DNA from: FEN-680 sp036845225
Lineage (GTDB): Bacteria > Actinomycetota > Geothermincolia > Fen-727 > Anoxymicrobiaceae
Direction: 5' to 3'
Assembly (NCBI GenBank): GCA_036845225.1
Contig: DAIUEJ010000020.1
Location: 1-44,520 of the forward strand
DNA length: 44,520 bases
Shown one piece after another: positions 35,447-43,734 of this stretch. The notes beneath the pieces were generated by a model that was not told the origin of the DNA, did not search any database, and saw only the letters and a program-made list of their open reading frames with translations. Position 1 is the stretch's first letter, and every line of letters starts with the position of its first letter. A program made the position numbers and the translations under genes.

Positions 35447-35881
35447 ATGGCGAGCCATCATACGAAGAATAAAGGGGACCTGGGGCTTGGGATGGTCATC
35501 TCAGATCTGCTGTGTCACGGCATCGGAGTCTTCATGCCACTGTCAGAACACCAGCCGTTTGACGTAGTCGCTGTGAATCACGAAGGGAAGATGTCGAGGG
35601 TCCAGGTTAAGTACCGGTCACTATCTCCAAGGGGAACGCTAGAAGTGCAGCTCAGAAGCATATATTCAGACAAGAACGGTCACCATACCAAGCGAGTGGA
35701 TCTGGCCCAGTTCGATTGTTACGCCGTGTACTGCCCTGATAATGGAAAGGTATACTACCTCCGTAACGACGAAATATCGGCTAATAAGTCATTTGCGCTG
35801 AGAGTGATGCCGCCGAAAAACAGCCAGAAGAAACGAATTGTGTTTGCTTCAAGATATGAGAGTATAGAGCGCATCTTCTGA
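35447..35881 (+). CDS. PD-(D/E)XK nuclease-like protein
   Basis: 144 residues. The core PFDVVAV...MSRVQVKYRS gives Asp39 and Gln53-x-Lys55, the pattern of PD-(D/E)XK nuclease-like proteins such as intron-endonuclease and Holliday-type families. The N-terminal KNKGDLGLGMVISDLL helix and the tail fit small stand-alone members. Base composition is clearly lower in GC than the neighbours and codon use differs, suggesting recent acquisition. It ends 6 bases before tRNA-Arg, a common insertion neighbourhood. Target unknown. The ATG has a GGGGG-rich upstream site. Confidence 0.75.
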   Translation: MASHHTKNKGDLGLGMVISDLLCHGIGVFMPLSEHQPFDVVAVNHEGKMSRVQVKYRSLSPRGTLEVQLRSIYSDKNGHHTKRVDLAQFDCYAVYCPDNGKVYYLRNDEISANKSFALRVMPPKNSQKKRIVFASRYESIERIF

Positions 35882-35887
35882 GCATGC

Positions 35888-35964
<77 letters not shown>

Positions 35965-36040
35965 CTTCTAGCAGCAAACCATCTCATCCTTCCCGATTCT
36001 CTGGCATCCGTTCCACTCGATCTCATATTGCATCGAAAAC

Positions 36041-36069
36041 GCACCACCAGTGCCTGACCCCAGTGGTGC
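36041..36069. repeat. Dispersed palindromic repeat, GGGGTCAGG family
   Basis: GCACCAC and GTGGTGC ends enclose CAGTGCCTGACCCCA. It is an inverted-orientation copy of the inner unit in the 27.4-kb element, located between tRNA-Arg and the PEP synthase gene. Confidence 0.65.
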
Positions 36070-36144
36070 ATTCCGCAGGAAAGCCATCCCATCACCAGAA
36101 TACGAACTGGCAGCATCTGTCTTCAGACTTATGGGGTGAGTGCG

Positions 36145-38553
36145 ATGGCAACGGACAATCCACTGGTCGTCTGGCTCGAGGACGTGGGCCGCGGAGACAT
36201 CGGTCTGGTGGGCGGCAAGAACGCCAACTCCGGTGAGATGATCAGCACGCTCAAGAACCAGGGCATCAACGTGCCCGAAGGTTTTGCCACGACTGCGGAG
36301 GCGTATTGGCGATTCATCAAAGAGAACGACCTCGACGCGAAGATCGAGACCGCGCTCCAGGACTGCAAGGAAGGATGCACGAGGCTGGAGCAGACCGGCC
36401 AGGACATCCGCCGGATGATACTGAACGCACAGTTCCCCCAGGACGTCGCCGTCCTCATCAAAGAGCACTACCGCGAGCTTTCCAGGCGGTACAACACCGA
36501 CGACGCCGACGTCGCTGTGCGCAGCAGCGCGACCGCCGAGGACCTCCCTACCGCCTCCTTCGCCGGCCAGCAGGAGACGTTCCTCAACATCAGGGGGGAG
36601 GAGCCGCTACTGGACGCCTGCCGCCGATGCTACGCGTCGCTCTTCACCGACAGGGCTATCTCCTACCGCATCGAGAAAGGCTTCGCCCACACGAAGGTGG
36701 CGCTGTCCATCGGCGTCCAGAAGATGATCCGCAGCGACCTGGCTGGCTCGGGTGTGATGTTCACGCTCGACACCGACACCGGCTTCCCGCGCGTTGTTGA
36801 GATCAACGCGGCGTGGGGCCTCGGCGAGAACGTCGTCCAGGGCTTCGTAAACCCCGACGAGTACATGGTCTTCAAGCCGCTCCTCAAGGAGGAGGGCAAG
36901 GTCCCCATCATCGAGAAGACCCTGGGCGCCAAGGAGCAGAAGCTCGTCTACTCCGAGGGCGGCACCAGGTCCACCAAGAACGTGACGACCTCCCACCTGG
37001 AGCGCTCGATGTTCGTCCTGGACGCTGACGAGATAATTCAGCTCGCTCGCTGGGCTGTCATCGTCGAAGACCACTATCAGAAGCCCATGGACATGGAGTG
37101 GGCGAAAGACGGCAACGACGGCCTCCTCTACATGGTCCAGGCGCGGCCCGAGACCGTCCAGTCCCAGAAGAAGGCCGACGTGTTCAAGAAGTACGAGCTC
37201 AAAGAGACCGGCGAAGTACTCCTGACCGGGCTGGCGATCGGCGAGGCCGTCGCCTCGGGCAGGGCGCAGGTCATCAAGGACATCGCCGACCGCGACAAGT
37301 TCCAGGACGGCGCCATCCTGGTCACCGCGATGACCGACCCTGACTGGGTCCCCATCATGAACAGGGCCGCCGGCATCGTAACCGACCACGGCGGGCGCAC
37401 CTCCCACGCGGCGATCGTCAGCCGCGAGCTGGGCATCCCGGCGATCGTCGGCACGGAGGAGGCGACACAGGTCCTGCCCGACGGCGAGGAGATAACCATA
37501 TCGTGCATCGAAGGCAGCGAGGGCAAGATCTATAAGGGCGCGCTTGCTTACGAGGCCCACGAGATCAACCTCGACGACATCCCCGAGATCTCGACCCCTA
37601 TCATGATCAACATGGCGAGCCCGGCCGCGGCGCTGCGGTGGTGGCGCCTGCCGGTCAAGGGCATCGGCCTGCTGCGGATGGAGTTCATCATCAACAACGT
37701 GATCAAGATCCACCCGATGGCACTCGTGAAATACCCCGACCTCGCCGACGAAGCAGCCAAGTGGCTCATCGAGGACTTCACGGAGGGGTACGAGGACAAG
37801 ACGCAGTACTTCGTGGACAAACTCGCGCTCGGGCTCTCGGAACTCGTCGCGTCACAGCATCCATACCCCGTGATAATCCGCATGAGCGACTTCAAGACGA
37901 ACGAGTACGCGAACCTCATCGGCGGCGCGGAGTTCGAGCCCCACGAGGAAAACCCGATGCTGGGGTTCCGCGGGGCGTCGCGCTACTACAACGACCGGTA
38001 CAAGCCGGGATTCGCCCTGGAGTGCGCCGCGATCAGGAAGGTCCGGGAAGAGGTGGGGCTGACCAACGCGCTCATCATGATCCCGTTCTGCAGGACCCTG
38101 GAGGAAGCGGACAAGGTGCTGGAGGTGCTCGACGAGAACGGCCTGCACCGTGGCAAGGACGGCCTCGAGGTCTACGTCATGTGCGAGATACCATCGAACG
38201 TAGTGCTGGCGGAGGAGTTCTCTGACCGGTTCGACGGCTTTTCGATAGGCTCCAACGACCTTACACAGCTCACGCTCGGTGTGGACCGCGACTCCGCCGA
38301 GCTCGCGCCGCTGTTCGACGAGAACAACGAGGCGGTCAAGCGCATGATCTCGGAAGTGATCGAGAAAGCGCACAAGAAAGGCCGCAAGGTCGGCATCTGC
38401 GGGCAGGCGCCCAGCGACTTCCCGGATTTTGCCGAGTTCCTGGTGCGTGAAGGGATTGACTCGATCTCGCTGAACCCTGACAGCGTCGTCGACGTCATCA
38501 CGTACATCGCGAAGGCGGAGAAGAAGACGCCCCAGATGGCCCCTGCAAAATAG
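36145..38553 (+). CDS. ppsA: Phosphoenolpyruvate synthase
   Basis: 802 residues. An N-terminal ATP-grasp domain (VGGKNANSGEM, AVRSSATAEDLPTASFAGQQET), a central phosphohistidine domain GGRTSHAAIVSRELGIPAIVGT with His421, and a C-terminal PEP-binding barrel with GSNDLTQLTLGVDRDS and the catalytic Cys in GICGQAPSD. It converts pyruvate plus ATP to PEP, AMP and phosphate, the entry to gluconeogenesis from acetyl-CoA-derived pyruvate. ATG 36145 is preferred (GGGGTGA 5 bases upstream) over GTG 36136. The TAG stop lies inside a palindromic repeat, so the last codons (Ala-Lys-stop) are repeat-derived. Confidence 0.96.
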   Translation: MATDNPLVVWLEDVGRGDIGLVGGKNANSGEMISTLKNQGINVPEGFATTAEAYWRFIKENDLDAKIETALQDCKEGCTRLEQTGQDIRRMILNAQFPQDVAVLIKEHYRELSRRYNTDDADVAVRSSATAEDLPTASFAGQQETFLNIRGEEPLLDACRRCYASLFTDRAISYRIEKGFAHTKVALSIGVQKMIRSDLAGSGVMFTLDTDTGFPRVVEINAAWGLGENVVQGFVNPDEYMVFKPLLKEEGKVPIIEKTLGAKEQKLVYSEGGTRSTKNVTTSHLERSMFVLDADEIIQLARWAVIVEDHYQKPMDMEWAKDGNDGLLYMVQARPETVQSQKKADVFKKYELKETGEVLLTGLAIGEAVASGRAQVIKDIADRDKFQDGAILVTAMTDPDWVPIMNRAAGIVTDHGGRTSHAAIVSRELGIPAIVGTEEATQVLPDGEEITISCIEGSEGKIYKGALAYEAHEINLDDIPEISTPIMINMASPAAALRWWRLPVKGIGLLRMEFIINNVIKIHPMALVKYPDLADEAAKWLIEDFTEGYEDKTQYFVDKLALGLSELVASQHPYPVIIRMSDFKTNEYANLIGGAEFEPHEENPMLGFRGASRYYNDRYKPGFALECAAIRKVREEVGLTNALIMIPFCRTLEEADKVLEVLDENGLHRGKDGLEVYVMCEIPSNVVLAEEFSDRFDGFSIGSNDLTQLTLGVDRDSAELAPLFDENNEAVKRMISEVIEKAHKKGRKVGICGQAPSDFPDFAEFLVREGIDSISLNPDSVVDVITYIAKAEKKTPQMAPAK

Positions 38554-38605
38554 GGGTCAGACCCTTATTTTGCACGACGCAAAAAGGGGACAGGCACCTT
38601 TTTGC
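38544..38605. repeat. Two adjacent palindromic repeats at the end of ppsA
   Basis: Unit one (38544-38574) has TGCAAAATA/TATTTTGCA arms around GGGGTCAGACCCT and contains the ppsA stop. Unit two (38579-38605) has GCAAAAAGG/CCTTTTTGC arms around GGACAGGCA and is identical over 27 bases to 43390-43416. Confidence 0.8.
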
Positions 38606-38692
38606 ATAATTGAAATCGCCGCCTGAAAGCCTTATCTTTAACATGCCCGCGAAAGCCACGCGCGGGCGCCGCCAACATCGCACGATGCCCGA

Positions 38693-38770
38693 GGTGGGCG
38701 TAGCTCAGTTGGTTAGAGCGCCGGGTTGTGGCCCCGGAGGTCGGGGGTTCGAGTCCCCTCGTTCACCCCA
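38693..38770 (+). tRNA. tRNA-His (anticodon GTG)
   Basis: A full cloverleaf with acceptor GTGGGCG/CGTTCAC (two G-U pairs), anticodon stem CCGGG/CCCGG with loop TTGTGGC, T-loop TTCGAGT and encoded CCA. A G at -1 (38693) faces the C73 discriminator (38767), the tRNA-His identity pair. Confidence 0.97.
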
Positions 38771-38859
38771 GCCCCAGTCAAAATATGCCTTTGCTCCTGG
38801 ATGCGCCTTCCAGGCCTTCACTTGCTTCACGCGTCCAAATAGGAAGACACAACGACACT

Positions 38860-38874
38860 GACTCGAACCCCCGA
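38860..38874 (-). repeat. Inverted 15-base copy of the tRNA-His T-arm
   Basis: GACTCGAACCCCCGA is the exact complement of the tRNA-His segment 38741-38755. It lies 90 bases downstream and runs into an overlapping CCCCC/GGGGG hairpin next to the following gene's stop. It may be a remnant of a tRNA or integration event, or a terminator-like hairpin. The 38771-38887 gap holds nothing else that I can support. Confidence 0.5.
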
Positions 38875-38887
38875 CAGGGGGCTATTC

Positions 38888-39184
38888 TTACAGCCCTTTT
38901 TCGGCGAGCATCTGAAGGACGGCTGGCAGCTCCTCCAGTGGCATCACCGGGTGAGTCGTTATCGTAAACACGTCGACCAGCGGGGACAGCAGCATCGAAA
39001 GCTCCTTGGAGTCGGCGACGTCCAGCACCATGAACCCGCCCCTCGCGTCTATGAAAAGCCCACTTGCCGTTACCTTGCCGGACTGCATGATCGGCGGGAT
39101 CACTTTCCCCGCCCTCTCCCTCGTTGGCATGACCAGGTCCCCAACGATGCTGTCTTTGATTATCAGCTTTATGAAAACTTGCAT
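38888..39184 (-). CDS. Muconolactone delta-isomerase-like small protein
   Basis: 98 residues, resembling the dimeric ferredoxin-like barrel of the MIase family: MQVFIKLIIKD, REraG-type helix, SGKVTASGLF, GGFMVLDVADSKEL and ITTHPVMPLEEL. True muconolactone isomerases act in aromatic degradation; many short homologues have no known reaction, and no catechol genes are nearby. ATG 39184 is chosen for its GGAGGTG site 6 bases upstream; a longer in-frame reading upstream has no family resemblance. Confidence 0.7.
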   Translation of the reverse strand: MQVFIKLIIKDSIVGDLVMPTRERAGKVIPPIMQSGKVTASGLFIDARGGFMVLDVADSKELSMLLSPLVDVFTITTHPVMPLEELPAVLQMLAEKGL

Positions 39185-39489
39185 CGACGCCACCTCCAGA
39201 TCGACTTGCGTTTCCGGGTCCGAACCGTGCCCGGCTATCTGCAGTAATTCGAGGCGCCTGCGGTTATCCTCCCACGGCCAGGACAAGTCTCGGCAAATCG
39301 CTGGATCTCACTTCAACCGTTCTTCCGCTGGCGCTGAAACAGGAGGGGCATCGAGCGGGGGTACCTTCAACAAACTTGCTGGCAACCAGGGCTTCAGAGT
39401 GCAGAGCGTAGAAGCTGCAGTGGCCTTCGGCCGCCGAGGCGATGGGGGACAAAGCAACAGGTGCACTTGTCCGGGGACAGACTCGGTCC
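39185..39489. other. Gene-poor gap
   Basis: No reading frame here is convincing. A minus-strand frame from TTG 39452 to 39264 encodes a peptide with one CxxC pair (TPARCPSCF) and could be a small protein or a remnant, but it lacks a ribosome site and recognisable family features. No promoter or terminator stands out. Confidence 0.4.
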
Positions 39490-40619
39490 CTACTCGAACC
39501 ACTTCACGGTCGTGATGAAATACTGGCGCCCCTCTTTGACCATCACCATCTCGCTCATCTTGTCTTTGGTGCCCGCCTGTTTACCGGTGAGCTCGCCGGG
39601 GCGTAGGTGGTGACGACCTTCTGTCCGCCGACGTCCGCGACCGCGTAGGTCAACGAGTCGTAGGAGTTGGTCCGCAGGCGACCGCCCATGTACGGCGAGT
39701 CGGGATTGTCGAAGACACCTTCCAGGGCGCCCTGCACCTCGGGGTGCTGCTTGACGTAAGCTGGGCTCCAGCACGTCATCATCTGCGGGATATCGATCCT
39801 GTTCGCCCAGTACCAGAAGTGTTGGACTGTGTCCATCGGGCTCCGGGTGGTTCCGATGAACATGTACACCACCCCGCCAAGTATCGCCACAGCGCAGACG
39901 ATCATTATCACGAGACCCATCGTCTGGGTGTGCCTCGCGAACCCTCCGCCGAAGCTGGCTTCCTTCGCTACGGGAGGTTGTGTGACCGCGCCTCCGCCGG
40001 CGTACGCGCCGGCGTTGGGGACGGGCTGCGCATGCGGGTCCGGGGCCAGCGAGAACGGTGTATCGTCCTTGTACTCCGGCGCCTGGTTTTCATCCGGGAT
40101 CAGCGAATACTGCCGTTCCTCGCGCCACTGCATCGCCGGATCCGCAGCTTGCGACGGCTGCGCGGCGACCGTCGGCGGCGGCGTGCTCTGCGGCTGCCCC
40201 GGGACAAAAGGCTGCTGGACGCCGGGAGCCTGCTGGTATGCCGCAGGGGGAGCGCCCGGAGGCACGCCCTGAGGCATGGGTGGCTGCTGAATCCCCGCCT
40301 GCGGAGGGACTCCAGGAGGCTGTTGGACCGCGGGCTGTTGCGGTGGCGGAGCATATTGCGGAGGCGCCACTTGTCCTTGCTGCGGAGGAACGCCGTATTG
40401 CTGGGGGGCCGCCTGGCCCGGCTGTGGAGGAACACTGTATTGAGGTGGCGCGACCTGTCCGTGCCGCGGAGGAACGCCCTGCGCGGGCGGTTGTCCCGGG
40501 ACCTGCGGCTGGGCCGCAGGTGGCGCGGCTTGCTGCGGCGCTCTCATCAGGGGTTCGCCGCAAGAGGGGCAGGCGAGGTTGCCCTCAGGTACTTCATTGG
40601 CGCAAAAAGAACACTGCAT
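39490..40619 (-). pseudogene. Zinc-ribbon membrane protein with Pro/Gln-rich linker, frameshifted near its end
   Basis: From ATG 40619 the protein has a zinc ribbon (Cys3/Cys6, Cys17/Cys20), then about 150 residues of repetitive Pro-Gln-Val-Ala sequence, a membrane helix (TMGLVIMIVCAVAILGGVVYMF) and a C-terminal outside domain. In the run CCCCGG near 39596-39602 one base appears missing. The read frame ends at 39555, whereas the neighbouring frame continues sensibly (GELTGKQAGTKDKMSEMV...YFITTVKWFE) to TAG 39490-39492. Restored length is about 376 residues. The ribbon-linker-helix plan suggests a cytoplasmic ribbon tethered to an extracytoplasmic domain. Function unknown. Confidence 0.75.
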
Positions 40620-40732
40620 CAACTTCAACTCCCCAGTGAAAACCGCCGTTCGTCGGTGCAGTCATACCGTTTGCGGAGATTCTAGCAGGCTGGTGTGCTG
40701 GATACAATCACACGGTGCAGATTAAGTAGCGG

Positions 40733-41329
40733 TTACCTGTACCTCTCCTCGGTCCATGGATCGCCGTGCATGTGATACCCGCCCGATTCCCAGAAACCGG
40801 GCCGGTCGCTCGCCATGAACTCGACCCCGTTGACCCACTTGGCGCTCTTCCAGAAGTACAGCCGCGGGACGATGAGACGGACGGGGAAACCGTGCTCGGC
40901 GGTGATGGGCTCGCCCTCGTACTTCAGCGCGAACAGGGCGTCCTCGGCGAAAAAATCCTCGAGCGGAAGGTTGGTCGTGAAATTCGGCTCGGCATGCACC
41001 ATGACGAACCCTGCCTCAGGCCTGATGGCCACAAGTTCCTTGAGGGCGCCAGTGCTGACGCCTTCCCAGTGCGTGTCGAGCTTGCTCCACGAGGTCACGC
41101 AGTGTATGTCGGCGTGGACGCGGATCATCGGAAGAGAGGAGAACTCCTGGTAGTCGAGCGTCCGCTCCTGTTCGACCAGCCCGGACATCCTGAACTTACA
41201 CTCGGACGTGCTTATGAGAGGTGTGCGGCCGTAGTGCAGGACCGGGAACCTGCTGCCGGCCCTCTGCCCGGGAGGCACCCGCTCCTTGCGGCCGGTGTCC
41301 GGGCTTTCGATCTCGGGCATGTCCGCCAT
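40733..41329 (-). CDS. Molybdopterin-binding (sulfite-oxidase-type) oxidoreductase domain protein
   Basis: 198 residues. The SUOX-fold core is visible: the molybdenum-ligand Cys77 in HCVTSWSKLD, WEGVSTGALKEL, EHGFPVRLIVPRLYFWKSAKWVNGVEF. It is a single domain without heme or dimerisation domain and without a Tat signal, so it is probably cytoplasmic and similar to YedY-type cores only in fold. Substrate unknown. ATG 41329 has a GGAGCAG site. It is divergent from a TetR regulator whose operator lies between them. Confidence 0.88.
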   Translation of the reverse strand: MADMPEIESPDTGRKERVPPGQRAGSRFPVLHYGRTPLISTSECKFRMSGLVEQERTLDYQEFSSLPMIRVHADIHCVTSWSKLDTHWEGVSTGALKELVAIRPEAGFVMVHAEPNFTTNLPLEDFFAEDALFALKYEGEPITAEHGFPVRLIVPRLYFWKSAKWVNGVEFMASDRPGFWESGGYHMHGDPWTEERYR

Positions 41330-41368
41330 GGCTGCTCCAGAAATGTTTGCGCGAATGTTCTATACCTC

Positions 41369-41419
41369 TTGACGGTCGCCAACCCTGCGCATAATATACC
41401 GAACATACATGTATGTTCG
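41369..41419 (+). promoter_or_regulatory. Promoter plus perfect 20-bp palindrome for the TetR gene
   Basis: TTGACG (41369-41374) and TAATAT (41392-41397) are 17 bases apart, reading toward the TetR gene. The sequence CGAACATACATGTATGTTCG (41400-41419) is a perfect 20-base palindrome covering the expected transcription start. A related half-site (GAATGTTC, 41353-41360) lies near the divergent gene. This is the classic position for TetR autorepression and possibly for control of the molybdopterin protein gene. Confidence 0.82.
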
Positions 41420-41476
41420 ATGGCGGGGGCCGGTCGCGGCAAGGCCGGGCCCATCACGAATCGGACGGGATGAGAG

Positions 41477-42121
41477 TTGGGTACCGACAACAAGAGCGAA
41501 CTCATCATCGAGGCCGGCGAGCGGGTTTTCCCGGTGCTCGGCTACCACAACGCGACGGTCGAGGACATCATCAAGGAAGCTGGCGTCGCGCGCTCCACTT
41601 TCTACGCTTACTTCTCCAACAAACGCGAGATCTTCGAGACGGTCGTGACCCACGTGGTAGACGGCATTCTGGAAGCTATCGAGTCCGGCATCGATTTGAT
41701 CACAACGCGCTTCGGCGTCCCGGAAGACCAGCGCCCGCCGGATTCGGAACTGGCCGAGGCCCTCGTGGACGTGATGGCCGGGGTACTGGGATTCATCGAC
41801 GAGAACAAGGGCATCACCAAGATATTCTTCAACGACCTCGTCGGCATCGACGACGAGATGACCCGGCTCTTTCACGACTTCCAGGACAGGTTCACCGGTG
41901 ACTTTGAGCGGCTGATGAAGTTCGGGGTCGCCATCGGGTTCCTGAGGGACGTGAACGAGCGGCGCGCGGCGGAGTTCATCGTGGGCGGGATGATACACAT
42001 CGCGCGGAACATCAGTTCGGAGATCGTGGACTACAACGTCCGCGAGATCTCCGAGGAGATCATCGACATACAGTTAAACGGCGTGCGGCTGGCGCCGGTC
42101 AGCGTGAGTGGAAGAAGGTAG
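41477..42121 (+). CDS. TetR-family transcriptional regulator
   Basis: 214 residues. The N-terminal helix-turn-helix is ATVEDIIKEAGVARSTFYAY (26-45) followed by FSNKREIF. The C-terminal ligand domain resembles those of fatty-acyl or lipid-sensing members only in general form. The start is TTG 41477 after a GGGATGAGAG site; the nearby ATG is in another frame. Probable targets are its own promoter, the divergent molybdopterin gene and the acyl-CoA dehydrogenase gene 41 bases downstream, which may share its transcript. Confidence 0.92.
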   Translation: MGTDNKSELIIEAGERVFPVLGYHNATVEDIIKEAGVARSTFYAYFSNKREIFETVVTHVVDGILEAIESGIDLITTRFGVPEDQRPPDSELAEALVDVMAGVLGFIDENKGITKIFFNDLVGIDDEMTRLFHDFQDRFTGDFERLMKFGVAIGFLRDVNERRAAEFIVGGMIHIARNISSEIVDYNVREISEEIIDIQLNGVRLAPVSVSGRR

Positions 42122-42162
42122 GGCGGCAGCATGGTCGCCCCGTCCAGGACCATGGGGGTGTG

Positions 42163-43386
42163 ATGGACTACCAGGAGATTTTCCCGGTGCCGGTGGAATG
42201 GTTGCAGGACGTCGACCGGTCGATGGCGTCGACGGTAGCCGGCTGGGCCGACGCCGAGGTGATGGCCGGGCGGCTCGAGCACAAGGAAGACTACGAGAGC
42301 CTCCTTGCGCCCGCTATGCGCAAGCTTCTCATCGACATCGGACTCCAGGCGATGCTCTGGCCCGACGAGCTTGGCGGCGGCGGCCTCAGTACGCCCGACG
42401 CGGCCATGACACTGGCATCGGTGCTCGAGCAGGTCGGCAGGGCGGACACGGGTATCGGGTTCCTGCTCGCCAACACTTTTGCGCTGCAGTCGGCTTTCGC
42501 TGTGGAACCCCACAGGGACGGCGCCCTGCTCGAGGGGATGGCGCCGGTCGTCTGCGGCGACGAGGTGGTGATCGGCTCGCTGGTCCTGCCGTACTATTCA
42601 GGAGAGTCCTCGGCGCAGTTCTTCGGGCTGCCGTACCAGGCGTCCGCGAGCAGTGACGGCGATGGTGTCGGCCTGTCCGCCAAAGGCGCACGGCCCCAGT
42701 GCTCCGGGGCGAACGCCTCAGTCTTCGGAATCGCCTGCGCGGTCGAAGGAAACCCGGCCCTCGTGCTCGTGCCTTCGGGCTCCAAGGGCTTGAGCGCGGG
42801 CCAGCCCATCACGAAGGCGGGACTCGCCGCGAGCCTCAACGCGGACATCGCGCTCGACAATGTCCGCATGCCCGCAGCCCACGTGGTCCTCACCGGCGTC
42901 GAGCGGTTGCGCGAGACGCTCTCGTGGTACTACACGTTCTGTTCCGCCGTCACCGCGGGGTCGCTCCTTGCTGTATACGAGATCCTGAAGGAGTGGGGCG
43001 ATACCCGGGTCATCAAGGGCAAGGGGCAGGTGTTCAAGGAGAACCCGCTCGTCGCGTCGCTGATGGGAGAGATCGGCATGAGGATAGGCACCTCCCGCAT
43101 CCTCACTTACAACGCCGCGCGGATGGTCTCTGCTCCCGACGTCTACGGGCCGGCCGGCTCGCCCGCCATCGCGGCGACAGCGGTGTCGACGTTCAAGCAA
43201 GTGACCCGCATGGCGATGGAAGCGATGGACAATACGATGGAACTGATGGGCTCAGCGGGATATGCGACCGAGTGGAACCTCGAGCGCTACTGGCGGGACG
43301 TCATGACCCTGCAGTCGTACGTGTCACCGGAGACCGTGACGCAGACCGACATGGCAAGGCATTACTTCGACCTCAAGAAACTGTAA
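42163..43386 (+). CDS. Acyl-CoA dehydrogenase family protein
   Basis: 407 residues. An N-terminal helical domain (LLIDIGLQAMLWPDELGGGGLS), a beta domain and a C-terminal four-helix domain with MELMGSAGYATEWNLERYWRDVMTL are those of FAD acyl-CoA dehydrogenases. The catalytic base cannot be assigned by eye. It probably oxidises an acyl-CoA or a related substrate and is the first of two dehydrogenase genes; the second is broken. ATG 42163 has a GGGGGTG site. The stop is followed by dispersed repeats. Confidence 0.9.
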   Translation: MDYQEIFPVPVEWLQDVDRSMASTVAGWADAEVMAGRLEHKEDYESLLAPAMRKLLIDIGLQAMLWPDELGGGGLSTPDAAMTLASVLEQVGRADTGIGFLLANTFALQSAFAVEPHRDGALLEGMAPVVCGDEVVIGSLVLPYYSGESSAQFFGLPYQASASSDGDGVGLSAKGARPQCSGANASVFGIACAVEGNPALVLVPSGSKGLSAGQPITKAGLAASLNADIALDNVRMPAAHVVLTGVERLRETLSWYYTFCSAVTAGSLLAVYEILKEWGDTRVIKGKGQVFKENPLVASLMGEIGMRIGTSRILTYNAARMVSAPDVYGPAGSPAIAATAVSTFKQVTRMAMEAMDNTMELMGSAGYATEWNLERYWRDVMTLQSYVSPETVTQTDMARHYFDLKKL

Positions 43387-43389
43387 AAC

Positions 43390-43455
43390 GCAAAAAGGGG
43401 ACAGGCACCTTTTTGCACAAACGCAAAAAAGGGGTCCAACGACTTTCTTGCGTTT
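43390..43455. repeat. Two palindromic repeats after the acyl-CoA dehydrogenase gene
   Basis: The first (43390-43416) is identical over 27 bases to 38579-38605 (GCAAAAAGG/CCTTTTTGC arms). The second (43419-43455) has AAACGCAA/TTGCGTTT ends around GGGGTCCAACGAC. They start 4 bases after the TAA stop of the dehydrogenase gene. Confidence 0.8.
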
Positions 43456-43502
43456 CGACCGGAGAGGCGGGATGGATGGCTGGCGAGAACAAGGGGAACG
43501 AA

Positions 43503-43732
43503 ATGCGCACCGTCGATGATTTCACCAGGCCGTTAGAGTACCTCGCACCGGTGGACAAGTTCCTGGGCGAGATAGTCCGGGCCTGGGCTGAGCGTGAGGT
43601 GATGCCTCACAGGCGAAGATGTACCAGGAACAGAACTTCGATTGCGAGACGTGCGAGTACGCCGACGTCTGCGATACAGTTATGGACCTGAAGAAGATCA
43701 GGAAGAAGCTCGCGGACGATAAGGCGGTTTGA
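43503..43732 (+). pseudogene. Chimeric remnant: acyl-CoA dehydrogenase N-terminus joined to an Fe-S/CODH-like C-terminal tail
   Basis: ATG 43503 opens MRTVDDFTRPLEYLAPVDKF and AEREVMPHR, a typical N-terminus of an acyl-CoA dehydrogenase. At about 43611 the resemblance stops. In another frame the sequence continues as KMYQEQNFDCETCEYADVC and DLKKIRKKLADDKAV, ending at TGA 43730-43732. That tail, with a CxxC...C cluster, resembles the C-terminus of proteins of the CO dehydrogenase/acetyl-CoA synthase beta group; this is from memory, moderate certainty. The tail's frame has a stop at 43595. Both parent genes are therefore truncated at one junction. The following CooC gene is the expected neighbour of a CODH/ACS gene. 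Confidence 0.65.
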
Positions 43733-43734
43733 AG

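Noticed and set aside
39264..39452. Minus-strand frame with a CPSC motif
   Set aside because: It starts at TTG without a ribosome site and has a single CxxC pair; too weak to call a gene, so noted only in the gap entry.
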